DNA of 64,000 nt from Cyanocohniella sp. LLY. GTDB taxonomy: Bacteria > Cyanobacteriota > Cyanobacteriia > Cyanobacteriales > Nostocaceae. The stretch spans positions 130,257-194,256 of the forward strand of contig JAKOMP010000002.1 in assembly GCA_022241785.1 (NCBI GenBank), read 5' to 3'. Made by a program: the position numbers and the translations under genes. Position 1 is the first letter of the stretch. Every line of letters begins with the position of its first letter. This document shows positions 1 through 9,717 of this stretch, in pieces. The notes beneath the pieces were generated by a model. That model was not told the origin of the DNA and did not search any database. It saw only the letters and a program-made list of their open reading frames with translations.

Positions 1-689
1 CGGCTGAGTTGGCTAAGTGTAAGCAGGGTGGCTCAATTCCCATGTCTTTGATTTGGGCGATCGCCTGCTCAAATCGTCTATGCTGTTCTTGCATGATTGC
101 CGGATCGGGACTATCTGCTGTGGCTAGGTGTGAGTAAATGCTAGCAAGATTCAAGTATGGTAAGCGTTGGACTAACTGGACAAACTCACCTGCTTGTTGC
201 CAATCAGTTCCCAATCTTGACATTCCCGTATCTAATTTGATGTGTACAGGTACGGACGAACCGTAATTGATGCTTTCTAAAACATTAGAGAACACAAAAG
301 CTTGTTTGGGGCTGCACAAAGTTGGCTGTAGTTTCCAATGGGCGATCGCATGAATTTGTTCTGGCGTATGAGTTGCACCTAGAATCAATATTGGTGCTTT
401 TATCCCACCTTCTCGTAACTGAATGCCCTCTGGCACTGTAGCAACTCCTAACCAACTCGCTCCCGCTTGTAGTGCTGTTTGAGCTACTGTCACGGCGCCA
501 TGACCATAGGCATCAGCTTTAACTACTGCCATCAACTGGGTACGTGGTGACAGCAACTTTACTAATTGCTGTACATTATGCGCTAACGCACCCAAATCAA
601 TTTCTACCCAAGCACGTTGCGAGAACCAAGCGTAGGTGTCGCACTGTTGCTGATCACTAAAGGTAGGGGTTTGTTTGCCACTTAACATT
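1..689 (-). CDS. alr: Alanine racemase, N-terminal part (runs off left edge)
   Basis: Alanine racemase interconverts L- and D-alanine with PLP and supplies D-Ala for peptidoglycan in the cytoplasm. Reading the minus strand from ATG at 689 gives an open frame to the window edge, about 229 residues. The PLP-lysine motif VVKADAYGHG lies near residue 54, preceded by the WVEIDLGALAHNV segment that opens the family's TIM barrel. GVATVPEGIQLR, HIKLDTGMSRLG and the S-H-L-A-T/AD segment follow in the family order. The start is supported by AGGAG about 10 nt upstream. The C-terminal beta domain, with the catalytic tyrosine, lies outside the window. No neighbour on the same strand is visible, so it is probably monocistronic. 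The family call is very secure. Confidence 0.95.
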
Positions 690-1195
690 TTTATACACTC
701 CTATCACACCACTCTTGCACTTCTAGATTGTCTATATATTCTTATGCACAGTATTAACAGCCACATCAGAGTTAATCAGGAAGTTTACCGTTGATTAGGG
801 AATTTACACAAGATACTGAGGTGGCAGATGAGTTAATTCATCTTGGTTTTGGTTGTCAAAATGCTGTATTTTTCTTTGTTACCAACCCTTGTAGCTGATC
901 ATTTTTCAGCTACATCAGTTTGGCTAATACTGCTAGTACGAGAAAATTTGGCATTTGTTCACCAGCACTAATCAACTTTTTTTAAGACTGAGGGCTGATG
1001 ACGACTACCCCACTATTTTTTCTATGTCCCTAAAAAAACAGCTTAAACCTCTTCCCTGTCGGGATTTGCCAGAAATCATTAGTGGTTTGTAAATTTTAGT
1101 TCTTGAATTATTCCGAAAGTATAATTTATTCTCATCTCCCAAGAAGAGTATCTTTGTGTTAATATATGTAAAACTAATACCTCGAGCGCTAACCA
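690..1195. other. Intergenic region between divergent alr and HNH gene
   Basis: About 500 bp without a credible gene. It must hold both divergent promoters. The short minus-strand frame that ends opposite the HNH start has no recognisable product. I see no tRNA, terminator or repeat here. Confidence 0.6.
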
Positions 1196-1693
1196 ATGGG
1201 GAAGGTTTTAGTCCTAAACGCCTCTTACGAACCGCTCAATATTACGAGCTGGCGTCGCGCTGTGATTCTGTTAATTAAAGGCAAAGCAGAACGCATTGAA
1301 CATAACGGTAAATTCTTGTACACAGATTTTCCGTTGCCGACTGTGATTCGGTTGCGTCATTATGTGCGCGTTCCCTACAAAGAAATTCCTCTAACTCGCC
1401 GAAATATTTTGCATCGTGACAGTCATGCTTGTCAGTACTGCGGTTATACCGGAGATGAGTTGACACTTGACCACGTAATTCCGCGATCGCGTGGCGGAGG
1501 CGATACTTGGGAAAACATTGTTACGGCTTGTGTGCGTTGCAATGTCAAAAAAGGAAATCGCACACCATATGAAGCGCATATGCCTTTGCGCCATCCGCCA
1601 CGCCAACCTTACAGCAGCCTTTATTTTGAGGTCAGTAAACATCTGAAAAGTGGACTGCATAACGAGTGGCAAAAATATGTGATCGGTCTTTGA
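1196..1693 (+). CDS. HNH endonuclease family protein
   Basis: A 165-residue HNH/McrA-type metal-dependent nuclease of the kind found as a single stand-alone gene in nearly all cyanobacteria. The N-terminal third (MGKVLVLNASYEPLNI, then a basic stretch) is the usual opening of the group. The nuclease core is in the C-terminal half: CQYCG near residue 79, LDHVIPRSRGGGDTWENIV with the catalytic His of the HNH fold, and ACVRCNVKKG, giving a Cys4 zinc knuckle around the His-Asn-His motif. The substrate is unknown; repair or genome maintenance is inferred from family behaviour only. No mobile-element context is seen, so a homing or restriction role is not supported. Start chosen at the first ATG, which gives the full conserved N-terminus. 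Confidence 0.9.
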   Translation: MGKVLVLNASYEPLNITSWRRAVILLIKGKAERIEHNGKFLYTDFPLPTVIRLRHYVRVPYKEIPLTRRNILHRDSHACQYCGYTGDELTLDHVIPRSRGGGDTWENIVTACVRCNVKKGNRTPYEAHMPLRHPPRQPYSSLYFEVSKHLKSGLHNEWQKYVIGL

Positions 1694-2203
1694 ACATCAG
1701 AAAATAACCCTAACAGAGCAAAAGCATTGTCACCTGTCATAGGTGTCATGTTTCTGTGTCTGCTGGATTTGTTGTGCCTACAAATAGTTAAATCTGTTTT
1801 TCGGCAATGGCCACAGCCATTTGCTCAATTTTTAGGCAAAATATATCCAAGCCTCTTATTGTACCTTAAGATATTGTAAAATAACTAAATACACTCCAAA
1901 TTGTCCTAGAAACCCATGTTTCTAGAAAAATGTTGAATACAATGTTTTGTTTGTTAAAAATATTTAACAGATTTAGTTAAAAGTCACCTTATCAGCAGAA
2001 AACCTTCTTTTCAGCGTCTATATACAATTTGGGGGAATTGAGCCGATATTTCACCCATTTAATTCACAAAAAATAGACCTATATAAGTATCCACATATCA
2101 CTATATTTTTGCGAAGATCAAAATATGTCTCTAACTTTCTAAATTAATACAAGACTGGTTGTATTATTTTTCAACATATCAACGGAGGCTCGCACTTACA
2201 AAA
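1694..2203. other. Intergenic region upstream of the DHH gene
   Basis: About 500 bp of AT-rich sequence with no credible coding frame. A GGAGG near 2184 marks the leader end of the following gene. No clear terminator or repeat is seen. Confidence 0.55.
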
Positions 2204-3502
2204 ATGTCCCCTATGCAATTGAATTCTTCCTTGAAGCAATCAGAAAGTTTTTTACTGCCCACAGAACATAGCCCAGAGGACGCTGACATAGATAAAAACG
2301 CAGTCGAAGTTGAACTCACCAAGCCAATCTTGCCACCATCGAATGCTGAAGGAGGAAATGGCAAATATTTAGGTAAACGGGTAAATTCAGTGGCTGTTCA
2401 GAAATCTGAAGAACTGCAAAGAACCCTCTTAGCCCACCAAAATGAGCGTCATTTAGTAATTCTGCAAGATTTTCCTGACCCTGATGCCCTCTCTTGTGCT
2501 TGGGCCTACCAGTTGATTGTGCAGCAATACGATATTAAATGTGAAATCATTTATGCTGGTACCCTCAGCCATCAAGAAAATATCGCCTTAGTCAAACTCA
2601 CTGGTTTACCTGCCCAGCGTTGGGCAGCACAAACAGCCAAGAGTCGTGACTTTTCATCTTACCAAGGTTTCGTATTAATCGATAACCAAGGAACTACAAG
2701 TCAGCTACTATCAGCAGTGCAACAGGCAGGAATTCCCCTAGTTGCAGTCATTGACCATCACAGTTTACAAGCGGAACTCAAAGGAGAGTTTATTGATGTC
2801 CGTCCAAATGTGCGGGCAACCTCCACGATTTTTACTCAGTACCTACAATCGGGTTTACTGACCTTAGATAGCAGCATCAGTCAACACGTCAAATGTGCCA
2901 CTGCCTTAATGCACGGTTTGCGGTCAGATACCAATCGGCTGATGCAAGCCCAAGAAGAAGATTTCATGGCCGCGGCATATCTGAGTCGGTTTTATGATGC
3001 CCAGCTACTGAACGCCATTTTACAGGCGAATCGTTCCAAACGGGTGATGGATGTGATCGAGCGATCGCTCAAAAATCGCGTCGTCCAAAATAACTTTTCT
3101 ATTGCTGGTGTTGGTTATCTCCGCTACGAAGACAGAGATGCTATTCCCCAAGCAGCGGATTTTCTAGTCACTGAAGAAAACGTCCACACTGCACTAGTTT
3201 ATGGCATCGTTCACGATGAAGATGACGAATTAGAAGTAGTCATTGGTTCCTTGAGAACCGCCAAACTCACCCTAGACCCTGACGAATTTATCAAAGAAGC
3301 CTTTGGGCAAGATAGTACAGGGCGCTTTTTCGGTGGCGGACGCACAGGTGCCGGTGGTTTTGAAGTTCCTATGGGTTTCTTGTCCGGTAGTAACGAAAAT
3401 CCTACTTACGCCAAAATGAAATGGGAAGTGTATGATTCTCAAATCAAACAAAAACTATTGAAGTTAGTCAATCCTAAAGATAGCCCCATTGACTCAGAGT
3501 GA
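2204..3502 (+). CDS. DHH family phosphoesterase (NrnA/pAp-phosphatase-like)
   Basis: A two-domain DHH/DHHA1 phosphoesterase, a family including oligoribonucleotidase NrnA and RecJ relatives, that cleaves short nucleotides or pAp using Mn2+. After about 85 low-complexity residues comes ILQDFPDPDALSCAWA (the DxD motif), then VLIDNQGTTS, then VAVIDHHS, the name-giving DHH motif. The C-terminal DHHA1 domain shows the glycine-rich GGGRTGAGGFEVP, with Arg-Thr where GGGH is common. An open TTG start at 2159 would add 15 residues; I prefer ATG 2204, preceded by GGAGG, although the spacing of about 15 nt is long (ATG 2213 is a further option). A strong hairpin terminator follows the stop. Family call is secure, exact substrate is not. 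Confidence 0.85.
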   Translation: MSPMQLNSSLKQSESFLLPTEHSPEDADIDKNAVEVELTKPILPPSNAEGGNGKYLGKRVNSVAVQKSEELQRTLLAHQNERHLVILQDFPDPDALSCAWAYQLIVQQYDIKCEIIYAGTLSHQENIALVKLTGLPAQRWAAQTAKSRDFSSYQGFVLIDNQGTTSQLLSAVQQAGIPLVAVIDHHSLQAELKGEFIDVRPNVRATSTIFTQYLQSGLLTLDSSISQHVKCATALMHGLRSDTNRLMQAQEEDFMAAAYLSRFYDAQLLNAILQANRSKRVMDVIERSLKNRVVQNNFSIAGVGYLRYEDRDAIPQAADFLVTEENVHTALVYGIVHDEDDELEVVIGSLRTAKLTLDPDEFIKEAFGQDSTGRFFGGGRTGAGGFEVPMGFLSGSNENPTYAKMKWEVYDSQIKQKLLKLVNPKDSPIDSE

Positions 3503-3569
3503 TTAATTACCCAGGAAATCGTAAGTAAAAGTCCGTTACAACTAACTTAAAGACAACATTTATTTATTG

Positions 3570-3603
3570 GGGGTTTAGCATTGCTAAACCCTTATTAATT
3601 TTC
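3570..3603 (+). terminator. Rho-independent terminator after the DHH gene
   Basis: GGGTTTAGC (3571-3579) pairs with GCTAAACCC (3583-3591) around a 3-nt loop, followed by a T-rich tail. It lies about 70 nt after the stop at 3502. Confidence 0.75.
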
Positions 3604-3838
3604 ATCATTTAATTTCGTAACGGAGAAACTTCATTTTTTCTCCTCAAACTAATACATAATAACCTATAGGACTCCTATTTAATTATTGAAAAAACTCTGT
3701 ATATTCAAAAAATCTTCTTTCCTACTCCCTACTCCCAGCCTACGCAAATAATTTTAGGAATCAAACCGGATTCCTAATAGATGTAATTGGTATGAATTTG
3801 GTATAACTAAAATAATTCCACTAATTAAGGAGTTAGTT

Positions 3839-4075
3839 GTGAAAACTGCTATTTCTCTTCCAGACCCCATTTTTGAAGAAGCTGAAGCACTTGCCAAACA
3901 ATTAGGAATGTCTCGTAGTGAACTCTACACCCAAGCCTTAAAGGCGTATTTGCAGCGATATAACCGAGAGCAAATTTTATCGAAACTCAACGAAGTTTAC
4001 TCTCAGGAATCTTCAGAATTAGATCCAGTGGTGGCAAAAATGCAATTTATCTCTCTACCTCATGAGGATTGGTAG
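3839..4075 (+). CDS. MazE-like ribbon-helix-helix antitoxin
   Basis: A 78-residue putative antitoxin. MKTAISLPDPIFEEAEALAKQ matches the ribbon-helix-helix DNA-binding opening of CopG/MazE-type antitoxins, followed by MSRSELYTQALKAYLQRY. The C-terminal half is acidic and probably binds and neutralises the toxin encoded immediately downstream. The start is GTG at 3839, with AAGGAG about 8 nt upstream. Its stop overlaps the toxin start, which implies translational coupling. RHH antitoxins normally repress their own promoter, so the roughly 330-bp gap upstream should hold the operator; no obvious palindrome was picked out by eye. Confidence 0.85.
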   Translation: MKTAISLPDPIFEEAEALAKQLGMSRSELYTQALKAYLQRYNREQILSKLNEVYSQESSELDPVVAKMQFISLPHEDW

Positions 4076-4413
4076 TGTATCGCGGAGAAATTTGGTGGGC
4101 AAATTTACCTGATCCGATAGGTTCAGAACCTGGCTATCGTCGACCTGTCCTGATTATTCAAGATGATACATTTAGCCAAAGTCGTCTTAGGACAGTGATT
4201 GTTGTCATTGTTACTTCTAATATTGAACTTGCCAATGCACCAGGGAATGTTTTATTAGCACGTGAAAAAACTAGTTTACCAAGAGATTCAGTGGCAAACG
4301 TCTCTCAAATATTGACTATAGACAAATCATTTTTGAGTGAGCGTATTGGTTCCTTACCAATGGATTTACAAGAAAAAGTGGATGAAGGTCTACGGACAGT
4401 TTTATACCTATAA
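4075..4413 (+). CDS. MazF/PemK-type endoribonuclease toxin
   Basis: MazF-type toxins are sequence-specific mRNA interferases that halt translation when the antitoxin decays. The 112-residue product begins VYRGEIWWANLPDPIGSEPGYRRPVLIIQDD, the canonical beta-barrel opening with the RGEIW signature and G-RRPVLI active-site strand. TVIVVIVTSN and the SVANVSQILTIDKS strand, holding conserved toxin-core residues, follow. I chose GTG 4075, whose G is the last base of the antitoxin TAG, because GAGGA at 4064-4068 is then 6 nt away. TTG 4069 is also open but sits too close to that Shine-Dalgarno. All expected core motifs are present, so the toxin appears intact. Confidence 0.88.
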   Translation: MYRGEIWWANLPDPIGSEPGYRRPVLIIQDDTFSQSRLRTVIVVIVTSNIELANAPGNVLLAREKTSLPRDSVANVSQILTIDKSFLSERIGSLPMDLQEKVDEGLRTVLYL

Positions 4414-4464
4414 CTTCAGAAAAAACTCGGTTAAATTCTAATTGATAGATTCAGTAAGCAAATT

Positions 4465-4959
4465 ATGGAATTATACTTAATTCGTCATGGCATAGCCGAA
4501 GAAAGGCAACCAGATACCCAAGATGAAGAGCGATCGCTCACCAAAGAAGGAAAGCAAAAAACCCAGAAAGTTGCCCAGAGAATTAAACAACTGGGTTTAC
4601 AGTTTGATGTGATTGTCACTAGTCCATTAGTACGGGCGTACCAAACATCAGAAATTCTGGTAGCAACCGGACTAAGTACCCAATTGGAAAAATCTCCTCA
4701 TCTTGCCCCCAACGGTAATATTTCCAGTTGGCTAAATTATTGGCTAGAACCGAAAAATTATCCCCAAAAAGCCCAAATAGCCTTAGTTGGACATGAACCT
4801 TGTTTGAGTAATTGGGCAGAAATTCTGCTTTGGGGAGAAGCCAAAGACAGTTTAGTCTTGAAAAAAGCAGGTATGATTGGGATAAAACTACCAGAAATAG
4901 GTTCACCTCTGGGTCGGAGTCAAATGTTTTGGTTGACACCGCCCAAGTACCTGCTGTAA
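4465..4959 (+). CDS. sixA: Phosphohistidine phosphatase SixA
   Basis: SixA removes phosphate from His-phosphorylated HPt domains and related proteins, and belongs to the histidine phosphatase (RHG) superfamily. At 164 residues it has the usual SixA length. The catalytic LIRHGIAEER is at residues 5-14; ERSLTKEGKQK and DVIVTSPLVRAYQTSEIL supply the second conserved arginine region; ALVGHEPCLSNWAE carries the second catalytic His. It starts 51 nt after the toxin stop on the same strand, close enough for co-transcription, but no functional link to the toxin is implied. Family call is secure; the in vivo target is unknown. Confidence 0.9.
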   Translation: MELYLIRHGIAEERQPDTQDEERSLTKEGKQKTQKVAQRIKQLGLQFDVIVTSPLVRAYQTSEILVATGLSTQLEKSPHLAPNGNISSWLNYWLEPKNYPQKAQIALVGHEPCLSNWAEILLWGEAKDSLVLKKAGMIGIKLPEIGSPLGRSQMFWLTPPKYLL

Positions 4960-5082
4960 CAGCTTTTCAACATTTCTTGCAAAAATGTTGTGAGATTAGC
5001 TACTGTTATGACGACATTGATTTCTGGTAAGTTAGCGTGTGCTTTGCACAATCAGATATTTCAATAAGCAAATGGTGTTGCC

Positions 5083-6219
5083 ATGATGGTGTGCGAATAC
5101 AAGCCTGGTTTAGAAGGCATTCCCGCAGCCCAATCGAGTATTAGTCATGTTGATGGGCAAAAGGGAATTCTAGAATATCGTGGCATCCGGATTGAGGAAC
5201 TAGCAGAAAAAAGTTCCTTTTTGGAGACTGCTTATCTCTTGATCTGGGGTGAACTGCCAAGTAAAGAAGAATTAGAAGCGTTTGAGTATGAGGTGCGCTA
5301 CCACAGGCGGATCAAATACCGCATTCGGGACATGATGAAATGCTTTCCGGAAAGCGGTCACCCAATGGATGCTCTACAAGCCTCTGCTGCGGCTTTAGGC
5401 TTGTTTTATTCGCGTCGGGATTTACATAATCCTGCGTACATTCGGGATTCTGTAGTGCGCCTGTTAGCCACTATTCCGACAATGGTAGCGGCATTCCAGT
5501 TAATGCGAAAAGGCAATGACCCTGTAAGGCCTCGCGATGACTTAGATTATTCTGCCAATTTTCTCTACATGCTCAACGAGAAAGAACCGGATGCATTAGC
5601 AGCTAAAATTTTTGACATCTGCTTGATACTGCATGTTGAGCATACAATGAATGCTTCCACCTTTAGTGCCAGGGTAACAGCGTCAACGTTAACTGATCCC
5701 TATGCTGTAGTTGCCAGTGCTGTAGGAACCTTGGGAGGGCCTCTGCACGGTGGAGCTAACGAAGAAGTCATTCAGATGTTAGAAGAAATCGGCTCTGTAG
5801 AAAATGTGCGCCCATATGTAGACAATCTTCTGCAACGCAAAGCGAAGATTATGGGTTTTGGACATCGTGTTTACAAAGTCAAAGATCCACGCGCCACAGT
5901 TTTGCAAAACCTAGCAGAACAGTTGTTTGCCAAGTTTGGGCATGACAAATACTATGACATTGCCCTAGAGATGGAACAGGTGGTCGCCGAGAAACTTTCT
6001 GGCAAAGGGATTTATCCCAATGTTGACTTTTACTCTGGTTTGGTGTATGGGAAAATGGGAATTCCTACAGACTTATTTACACCAATCTTTGCGATCGCTC
6101 GTGTTGCTGGTTGGCTAGCTCACTGGAAAGAACAACTAGCAGAAAACCGTATCTTCAGGCCTACCCAGATTTATAACGGTAGACACGAAATTCCATATAT
6201 TCCCATCGATCAACGTTAA
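5083..6219 (+). CDS. gltA: Citrate synthase
   Basis: Condenses acetyl-CoA with oxaloacetate to make citrate, the entry to the branched cyanobacterial TCA route and the source of 2-oxoglutarate, the carbon/nitrogen signal. The 378-residue length matches the short, hexameric-type bacterial enzymes. The N-terminus GLEGIPAAQSSISHVDGQKGILEYRG is typical. Catalytic His regions are seen in LHVEHTMNASTFSAR and GGPLHGGANEEV, then KIMGFGHRVYKVKDPRA with the third His, and YPNVDFYSGLVY with the catalytic Asp. It starts at the first of two adjacent ATGs (5083/5086). It seems to be transcribed alone; about 450 bp separate it from ndhA. Confidence 0.96.
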   Translation: MMVCEYKPGLEGIPAAQSSISHVDGQKGILEYRGIRIEELAEKSSFLETAYLLIWGELPSKEELEAFEYEVRYHRRIKYRIRDMMKCFPESGHPMDALQASAAALGLFYSRRDLHNPAYIRDSVVRLLATIPTMVAAFQLMRKGNDPVRPRDDLDYSANFLYMLNEKEPDALAAKIFDICLILHVEHTMNASTFSARVTASTLTDPYAVVASAVGTLGGPLHGGANEEVIQMLEEIGSVENVRPYVDNLLQRKAKIMGFGHRVYKVKDPRATVLQNLAEQLFAKFGHDKYYDIALEMEQVVAEKLSGKGIYPNVDFYSGLVYGKMGIPTDLFTPIFAIARVAGWLAHWKEQLAENRIFRPTQIYNGRHEIPYIPIDQR

Positions 6220-6673
6220 CTGGCAACTTGTTTGTTAGTTAGACTTGACCAAGCCATAAGCTAGGAAACCGTTGCCACAATGGAGGCGGGAGTTTTGTGG
6301 TGACTTAATAGCGGGGCAAGGGGACTAGGGATTAGGGACTGAGAAGATTGTGGTAGCCCGAAGTATTCCCCCTGCACCCTGCCCCCCTGCACCCTGCCTC
6401 CCTGCCTCCCTGTTGGGCTGCTCCCCATCTCCCTACTTCCTACTTCTAAAAAATCCTAATCCTGACCATAAGTAGAAGTTCTTGTATAGCTTCAAGGGCC
6501 TAAAACCATCCAACGATATACTAGGCATGGGAATTGGCAAAAATCTATGGCTACGCCACGCAAGCTATCAATCAAGCGTCTTCATCAAAGCATAAAGGAT
6601 GAAGCCTGAAGGCTGAAATTTTATATTTCATAACTTCACACTTCATACTTCAGTTGACCTAAAGAGCGGAAAC
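6220..6673. other. Intergenic region with low-complexity repeats upstream of ndhA
   Basis: No credible gene. Around 6300-6430 there is a string of near-repeats of CCCTGC(A/C)(C)CTCCCTG and GGGACTAGGGATTAGGGAC, a common dispersed, recombinogenic filler in Nostoc-type intergenic DNA. The rest must hold the ndh operon promoter. No terminator for gltA is evident. Confidence 0.6.
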
Positions 6674-7792
6674 ATGAATTCAGGAATTGATCTCCAAGGA
6701 ACTTTTATTAAATCCCTCATAGATTTAGGGATACCAGCGGGCACAGCCAAAGCTATTTGGATGCCCTTGCCCATGATACTGATGCTGATTGGAGCAACAG
6801 TAGGGGTGCTGGTCTGTGTTTGGCTAGAACGAAAGATTTCCGCATCAGCACAACAGCGGATTGGGCCTGAATTTATTGGACCTTTTGGCTTACTAGCTCC
6901 GGTAGCGGATGGCTTGAAGCTGGTATTTAAAGAAGATATCGTGCCAGCTAAAGCTGATGCCTGGCTATTTACCATCGGCCCCATTTTGGTTGTATTGCCA
7001 GTATTTCTGTCTTATTTGATTGTTCCTTTTGGACAGAATATTGTCATTACAAATGTCGGCATGGGAATTTTCTTGTGGATTGCTTTCTCTAGCATTGCCC
7101 CCATTGGGCTATTAATGGCTGGCTACGCATCCAATAACAAGTACTCCCTCTTAGGCGGCTTACGGGCAGCAGCACAATCCATTAGCTACGAAATTCCTCT
7201 GTCGTTGAGCGTGCTGGCAGTCGTCATGATGTCTAATAGCCTCAGCACTATTGATATTGTTAACCAGCAATCTGGCTATGGTATCCTCGGCTGGAACATT
7301 TGGCGGCAACCAATAGGGTTCCTAATTTTTTGGATAGCAGCCCTAGCGGAATGCGAACGCTTACCCTTTGACTTACCCGAAGCGGAAGAGGAAATCGTAG
7401 CTGGTTATCAAACCGAATACTCTGGCATGAAATTCGCTCTGTTTTACCTAAGTTCTTATGTAAACCTAGTGCTTTCTGCCCTACTGGTAGCAGTTCTGTA
7501 TCTCGGTGGTTGGGACTTTCCCATTCCTGTTAGTCTGATAGCTAGTTGGCTGGGAATTAGTGAATTAAATCCCGTGTTGCAGGTAGTAACTGCTACGTTG
7601 GGTATCTTCATGACCCTCATCAAAGCCTATGTGCTAGTGTTTATCGCCATCTTGTTGCGTTGGACAGTACCACGGGTGCGGATTGACCAATTGTTAGATT
7701 TAGGATGGAAGTTTTTGTTACCAGTTGCTTTGGTTAATCTTCTGTTAACCGCAGCTTTGAAACTTGCCTTTCCGATCGCCTTTGGTGGATAA
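6674..7792 (+). CDS. ndhA: NAD(P)H-quinone oxidoreductase subunit 1 (NdhA)
   Basis: NdhA is the membrane subunit of photosynthetic NDH-1 that connects the peripheral arm to the quinone pocket. NDH-1 in thylakoids drives respiration, cyclic electron flow and CO2 uptake using reduced ferredoxin. The 372-residue product matches the family length, with about eight hydrophobic helices. Diagnostic segments are [78 protein letters not shown] (the quinone-site loop) and the C-terminal [20 protein letters not shown]. It is the first gene of the block ndhA-ndhI-ndhG-ndhE, all on the plus strand, an order conserved in cyanobacteria and chloroplasts. Confidence 0.97.
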   Translation: MNSGIDLQGTFIKSLIDLGIPAGTAKAIWMPLPMILMLIGATVGVLVCVWLERKISASAQQRIGPEFIGPFGLLAPVADGLKLVFKEDIVPAKADAWLFTIGPILVVLPVFLSYLIVPFGQNIVITNVGMGIFLWIAFSSIAPIGLLMAGYASNNKYSLLGGLRAAAQSISYEIPLSLSVLAVVMMSNSLSTIDIVNQQSGYGILGWNIWRQPIGFLIFWIAALAECERLPFDLPEAEEEIVAGYQTEYSGMKFALFYLSSYVNLVLSALLVAVLYLGGWDFPIPVSLIASWLGISELNPVLQVVTATLGIFMTLIKAYVLVFIAILLRWTVPRVRIDQLLDLGWKFLLPVALVNLLLTAALKLAFPIAFGG

Positions 7793-7873
7793 ACCAATTT
7801 TAGATTTTAGATTTTAGATGGACTCTGAAATCTAAAATCCGAAATCCGAAATTGAAAAGAGAGAGACACAACA

Positions 7874-8476
7874 ATGCTAAAGTTCCTAAAACAAGTTGGT
7901 GATTACGCCAAAGAAGCAGTACAAGCTGGTCGTTATATTGGTCAAGGGTTAGCCGTAACTTTTGACCACATGCAGCGTCGTCCTGTGACGGTACAGTACC
8001 CCTACGAAAAATTAATTCCTGGGGAACGATTTCGCGGCAGAATTCACTTCGAGTTTGATAAGTGTATTGCTTGCGAAGTCTGTGTGCGAGTTTGTCCTAT
8101 CAATCTACCTGTAGTGGATTGGGAATTTGAAAAAGCCAACAAAAAGAAAAAACTCAACCACTACAGCATTGACTTTGGAGTTTGTATCTTCTGCGGTAAC
8201 TGTGTGGAATATTGCCCGACTAACTGTTTATCGATGACAGAAGAGTATGAGCTATCCACTTACGATCGCCATGAATTGAACTATGATAACGTGGCACTTG
8301 GTCGTCTGCCTTACAAAGTGACCGATGATCCGATGGTGACGCCACTGCGCGAACTAGTTTACTTGCCCAAGGGTGTCATGGAACCCCACGACCTACCTGC
8401 TGATGCACCCCGCGCTGGTTCGCGTCCAGAAGACCTTGTAGAACAAAACAGTGAAGAATCAACAGTTAACAGTTAA
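7874..8476 (+). CDS. ndhI: NAD(P)H-quinone oxidoreductase subunit I (NdhI)
   Basis: NdhI is the peripheral-arm subunit carrying two [4Fe-4S] clusters that pass electrons from ferredoxin towards the quinone site of NDH-1. The 200-residue product shows two CxxCxxCxxxCP motifs: [12 protein letters not shown] near residue 64 and [12 protein letters not shown] near residue 107. The N-terminus ...[27 protein letters not shown] is the family's membrane-facing helix. The tail after residue 170 is polar and variable. The start ATG follows GAGAGA closely. The 80-nt spacer from ndhA is made of short tandem repeats (TTTTAGA and (A)TCCGAAA units), so spacing within the operon is evidently tolerant of repeat growth. 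Confidence 0.97.
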   Translation: MLKFLKQVGDYAKEAVQAGRYIGQGLAVTFDHMQRRPVTVQYPYEKLIPGERFRGRIHFEFDKCIACEVCVRVCPINLPVVDWEFEKANKKKKLNHYSIDFGVCIFCGNCVEYCPTNCLSMTEEYELSTYDRHELNYDNVALGRLPYKVTDDPMVTPLRELVYLPKGVMEPHDLPADAPRAGSRPEDLVEQNSEESTVNS

Positions 8477-8549
8477 CTAACTAATAACTGAAAACTGATC
8501 ACTGAAAATTGAATAACTAATAACTGACAATTGACTAAGGACAAAAACA

Positions 8550-9164
8550 GTGAATCTAGCAGAAGGAGTACAGGTTGTTTCTTTTGGCATACTGGGCGCG
8601 ATGATGATTGGGGCAGCATTAGGTGTAGTGCTGTTTTCTAACATTGTCTATTCTGCCTTTATGCTGGGGGGAGTGTTTATCAGCATGGCGGGGCTTTACC
8701 TGTTGCTAAATGGTGATTTTGTCGCCGCAGCGCAGGTACTGGTTTATGTTGGGGCAGTGAACGTGTTGATTTTGTTTGCCATTATGTTGGTGAACAAGCG
8801 TCAAGATTTCGCTCCCTATCCTAGCGCTGGGCTGCGGAAAGTCATCACAGCCATAGTCAGTCTCGGATTATTTGGTCTGTTGAGTACGATGGTATTGGCA
8901 ACTCCTTGGGCATACTCTACAACTGCGGCTGTAGCACCAGAAAGTTCTATAGTTGTTATTGGTGAGCATTTCTTCACTGACTTTTTACTACCTTTTGAAC
9001 TGGCTTCAATTTTATTGTTGATAGCGATGGTGGGAGCGATTATTTTGGCACGTCGCGAGTATTTGCCGGAAAAACCCACACCTTCCGAGTCACAACAAAC
9101 TGTTTTGACTTTACCAGAACGCCCCAGAGACTTGGTATCGGCAGGCAGCGAAACAAAAGAGTAA
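8550..9164 (+). CDS. ndhG: NAD(P)H-quinone oxidoreductase subunit 6 (NdhG)
   Basis: NdhG is a small hydrophobic subunit (NuoJ homologue) of the NDH-1 membrane arm. The 204-residue product has five predicted membrane helices. VQVVSFGILGAMMIGAALGVVLFSNIVYSAFMLG and FVAAAQVLVYVGAVNVLILFAIMLVNKR are the canonical NuoJ/NdhG segments, and ELASILLLIAMVGAIILARRE is the last helix. The start is GTG at 8550, just after an AAGGAC sequence. The spacer from ndhI (8477-8549) consists of repeated AATAACTGA-type units. The C-terminal tail is hydrophilic and poorly conserved, as usual. Confidence 0.96.
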   Translation: MNLAEGVQVVSFGILGAMMIGAALGVVLFSNIVYSAFMLGGVFISMAGLYLLLNGDFVAAAQVLVYVGAVNVLILFAIMLVNKRQDFAPYPSAGLRKVITAIVSLGLFGLLSTMVLATPWAYSTTAAVAPESSIVVIGEHFFTDFLLPFELASILLLIAMVGAIILARREYLPEKPTPSESQQTVLTLPERPRDLVSAGSETKE

Positions 9165-9405
9165 AAAGGCAAGGGGGCAGGGGGCAGGGGAGAAAAACCA
9201 CCCACAAGGAGGAGCCACTGTGGTCTTGGCTTGTAGCCAAGGGGAGCAACTGGCGTTGGGGCTTCAACCAAGAGAGCAAGGGAGCTATTGCCCACAATTC
9301 CACTCGGCTTTAAACCTTATCTTTTGGTAAAATTTGCGATATATTTCGCAGGTAAAAAGCCAGTTTTTATGGCCACGCAAGCTATCAGAAGGGATACAAA
9401 AATCC

Positions 9406-9711
9406 ATGCAACTCCAGTACTTTTTATTACTAGCAGCAGCTTTGTTTTGTATCGGCATTTATGGCTTAATTACCAGTCGGAATGCCGTGCGTGTGTTGAT
9501 GTCAATTGAGTTACTGCTGAATGCTGTTAATCTGAATTTAATGGCATTTTCCAACTTTCTCGATTCAACTTTAATTAAGGGCCAAGTATTCACCGTGTTT
9601 GTGATTACCGTGGCAGCTGCTGAAGCGGCGGTAGGGTTAGCGATCGTACTTGCGATTTATCGCAACCGTGATACCGTCGACATGGAGCAGTTTAATCTCC
9701 TGAAGTGGTAA
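9406..9711 (+). CDS. ndhE: NAD(P)H-quinone oxidoreductase subunit 4L (NdhE)
   Basis: NdhE (NuoK homologue) is a three-helix antiporter-like subunit of the NDH-1 membrane arm. The start is placed at ATG 9406 ([15 protein letters not shown]), giving the usual 101 residues; an upstream in-frame ATG at 9334 would add 24 polar residues unlike any family member. [26 protein letters not shown] carries the conserved membrane glutamate, and [28 protein letters not shown] the second conserved glutamate. The roughly 240-nt gap from ndhG holds only a GGGGCAGG-type low-complexity repeat. The stop at 9709-9711 touches the NAD kinase start region, which suggests co-transcription. Confidence 0.96.
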   Translation: MQLQYFLLLAAALFCIGIYGLITSRNAVRVLMSIELLLNAVNLNLMAFSNFLDSTLIKGQVFTVFVITVAAAEAAVGLAIVLAIYRNRDTVDMEQFNLLKW

Positions 9712-9717
9712 TTGTGC

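Noticed and set aside
9334..9405. Longer N-terminus for NdhE
   Set aside because: 24 polar residues not found in the family; ATG 9406 gives the standard 101-residue protein.
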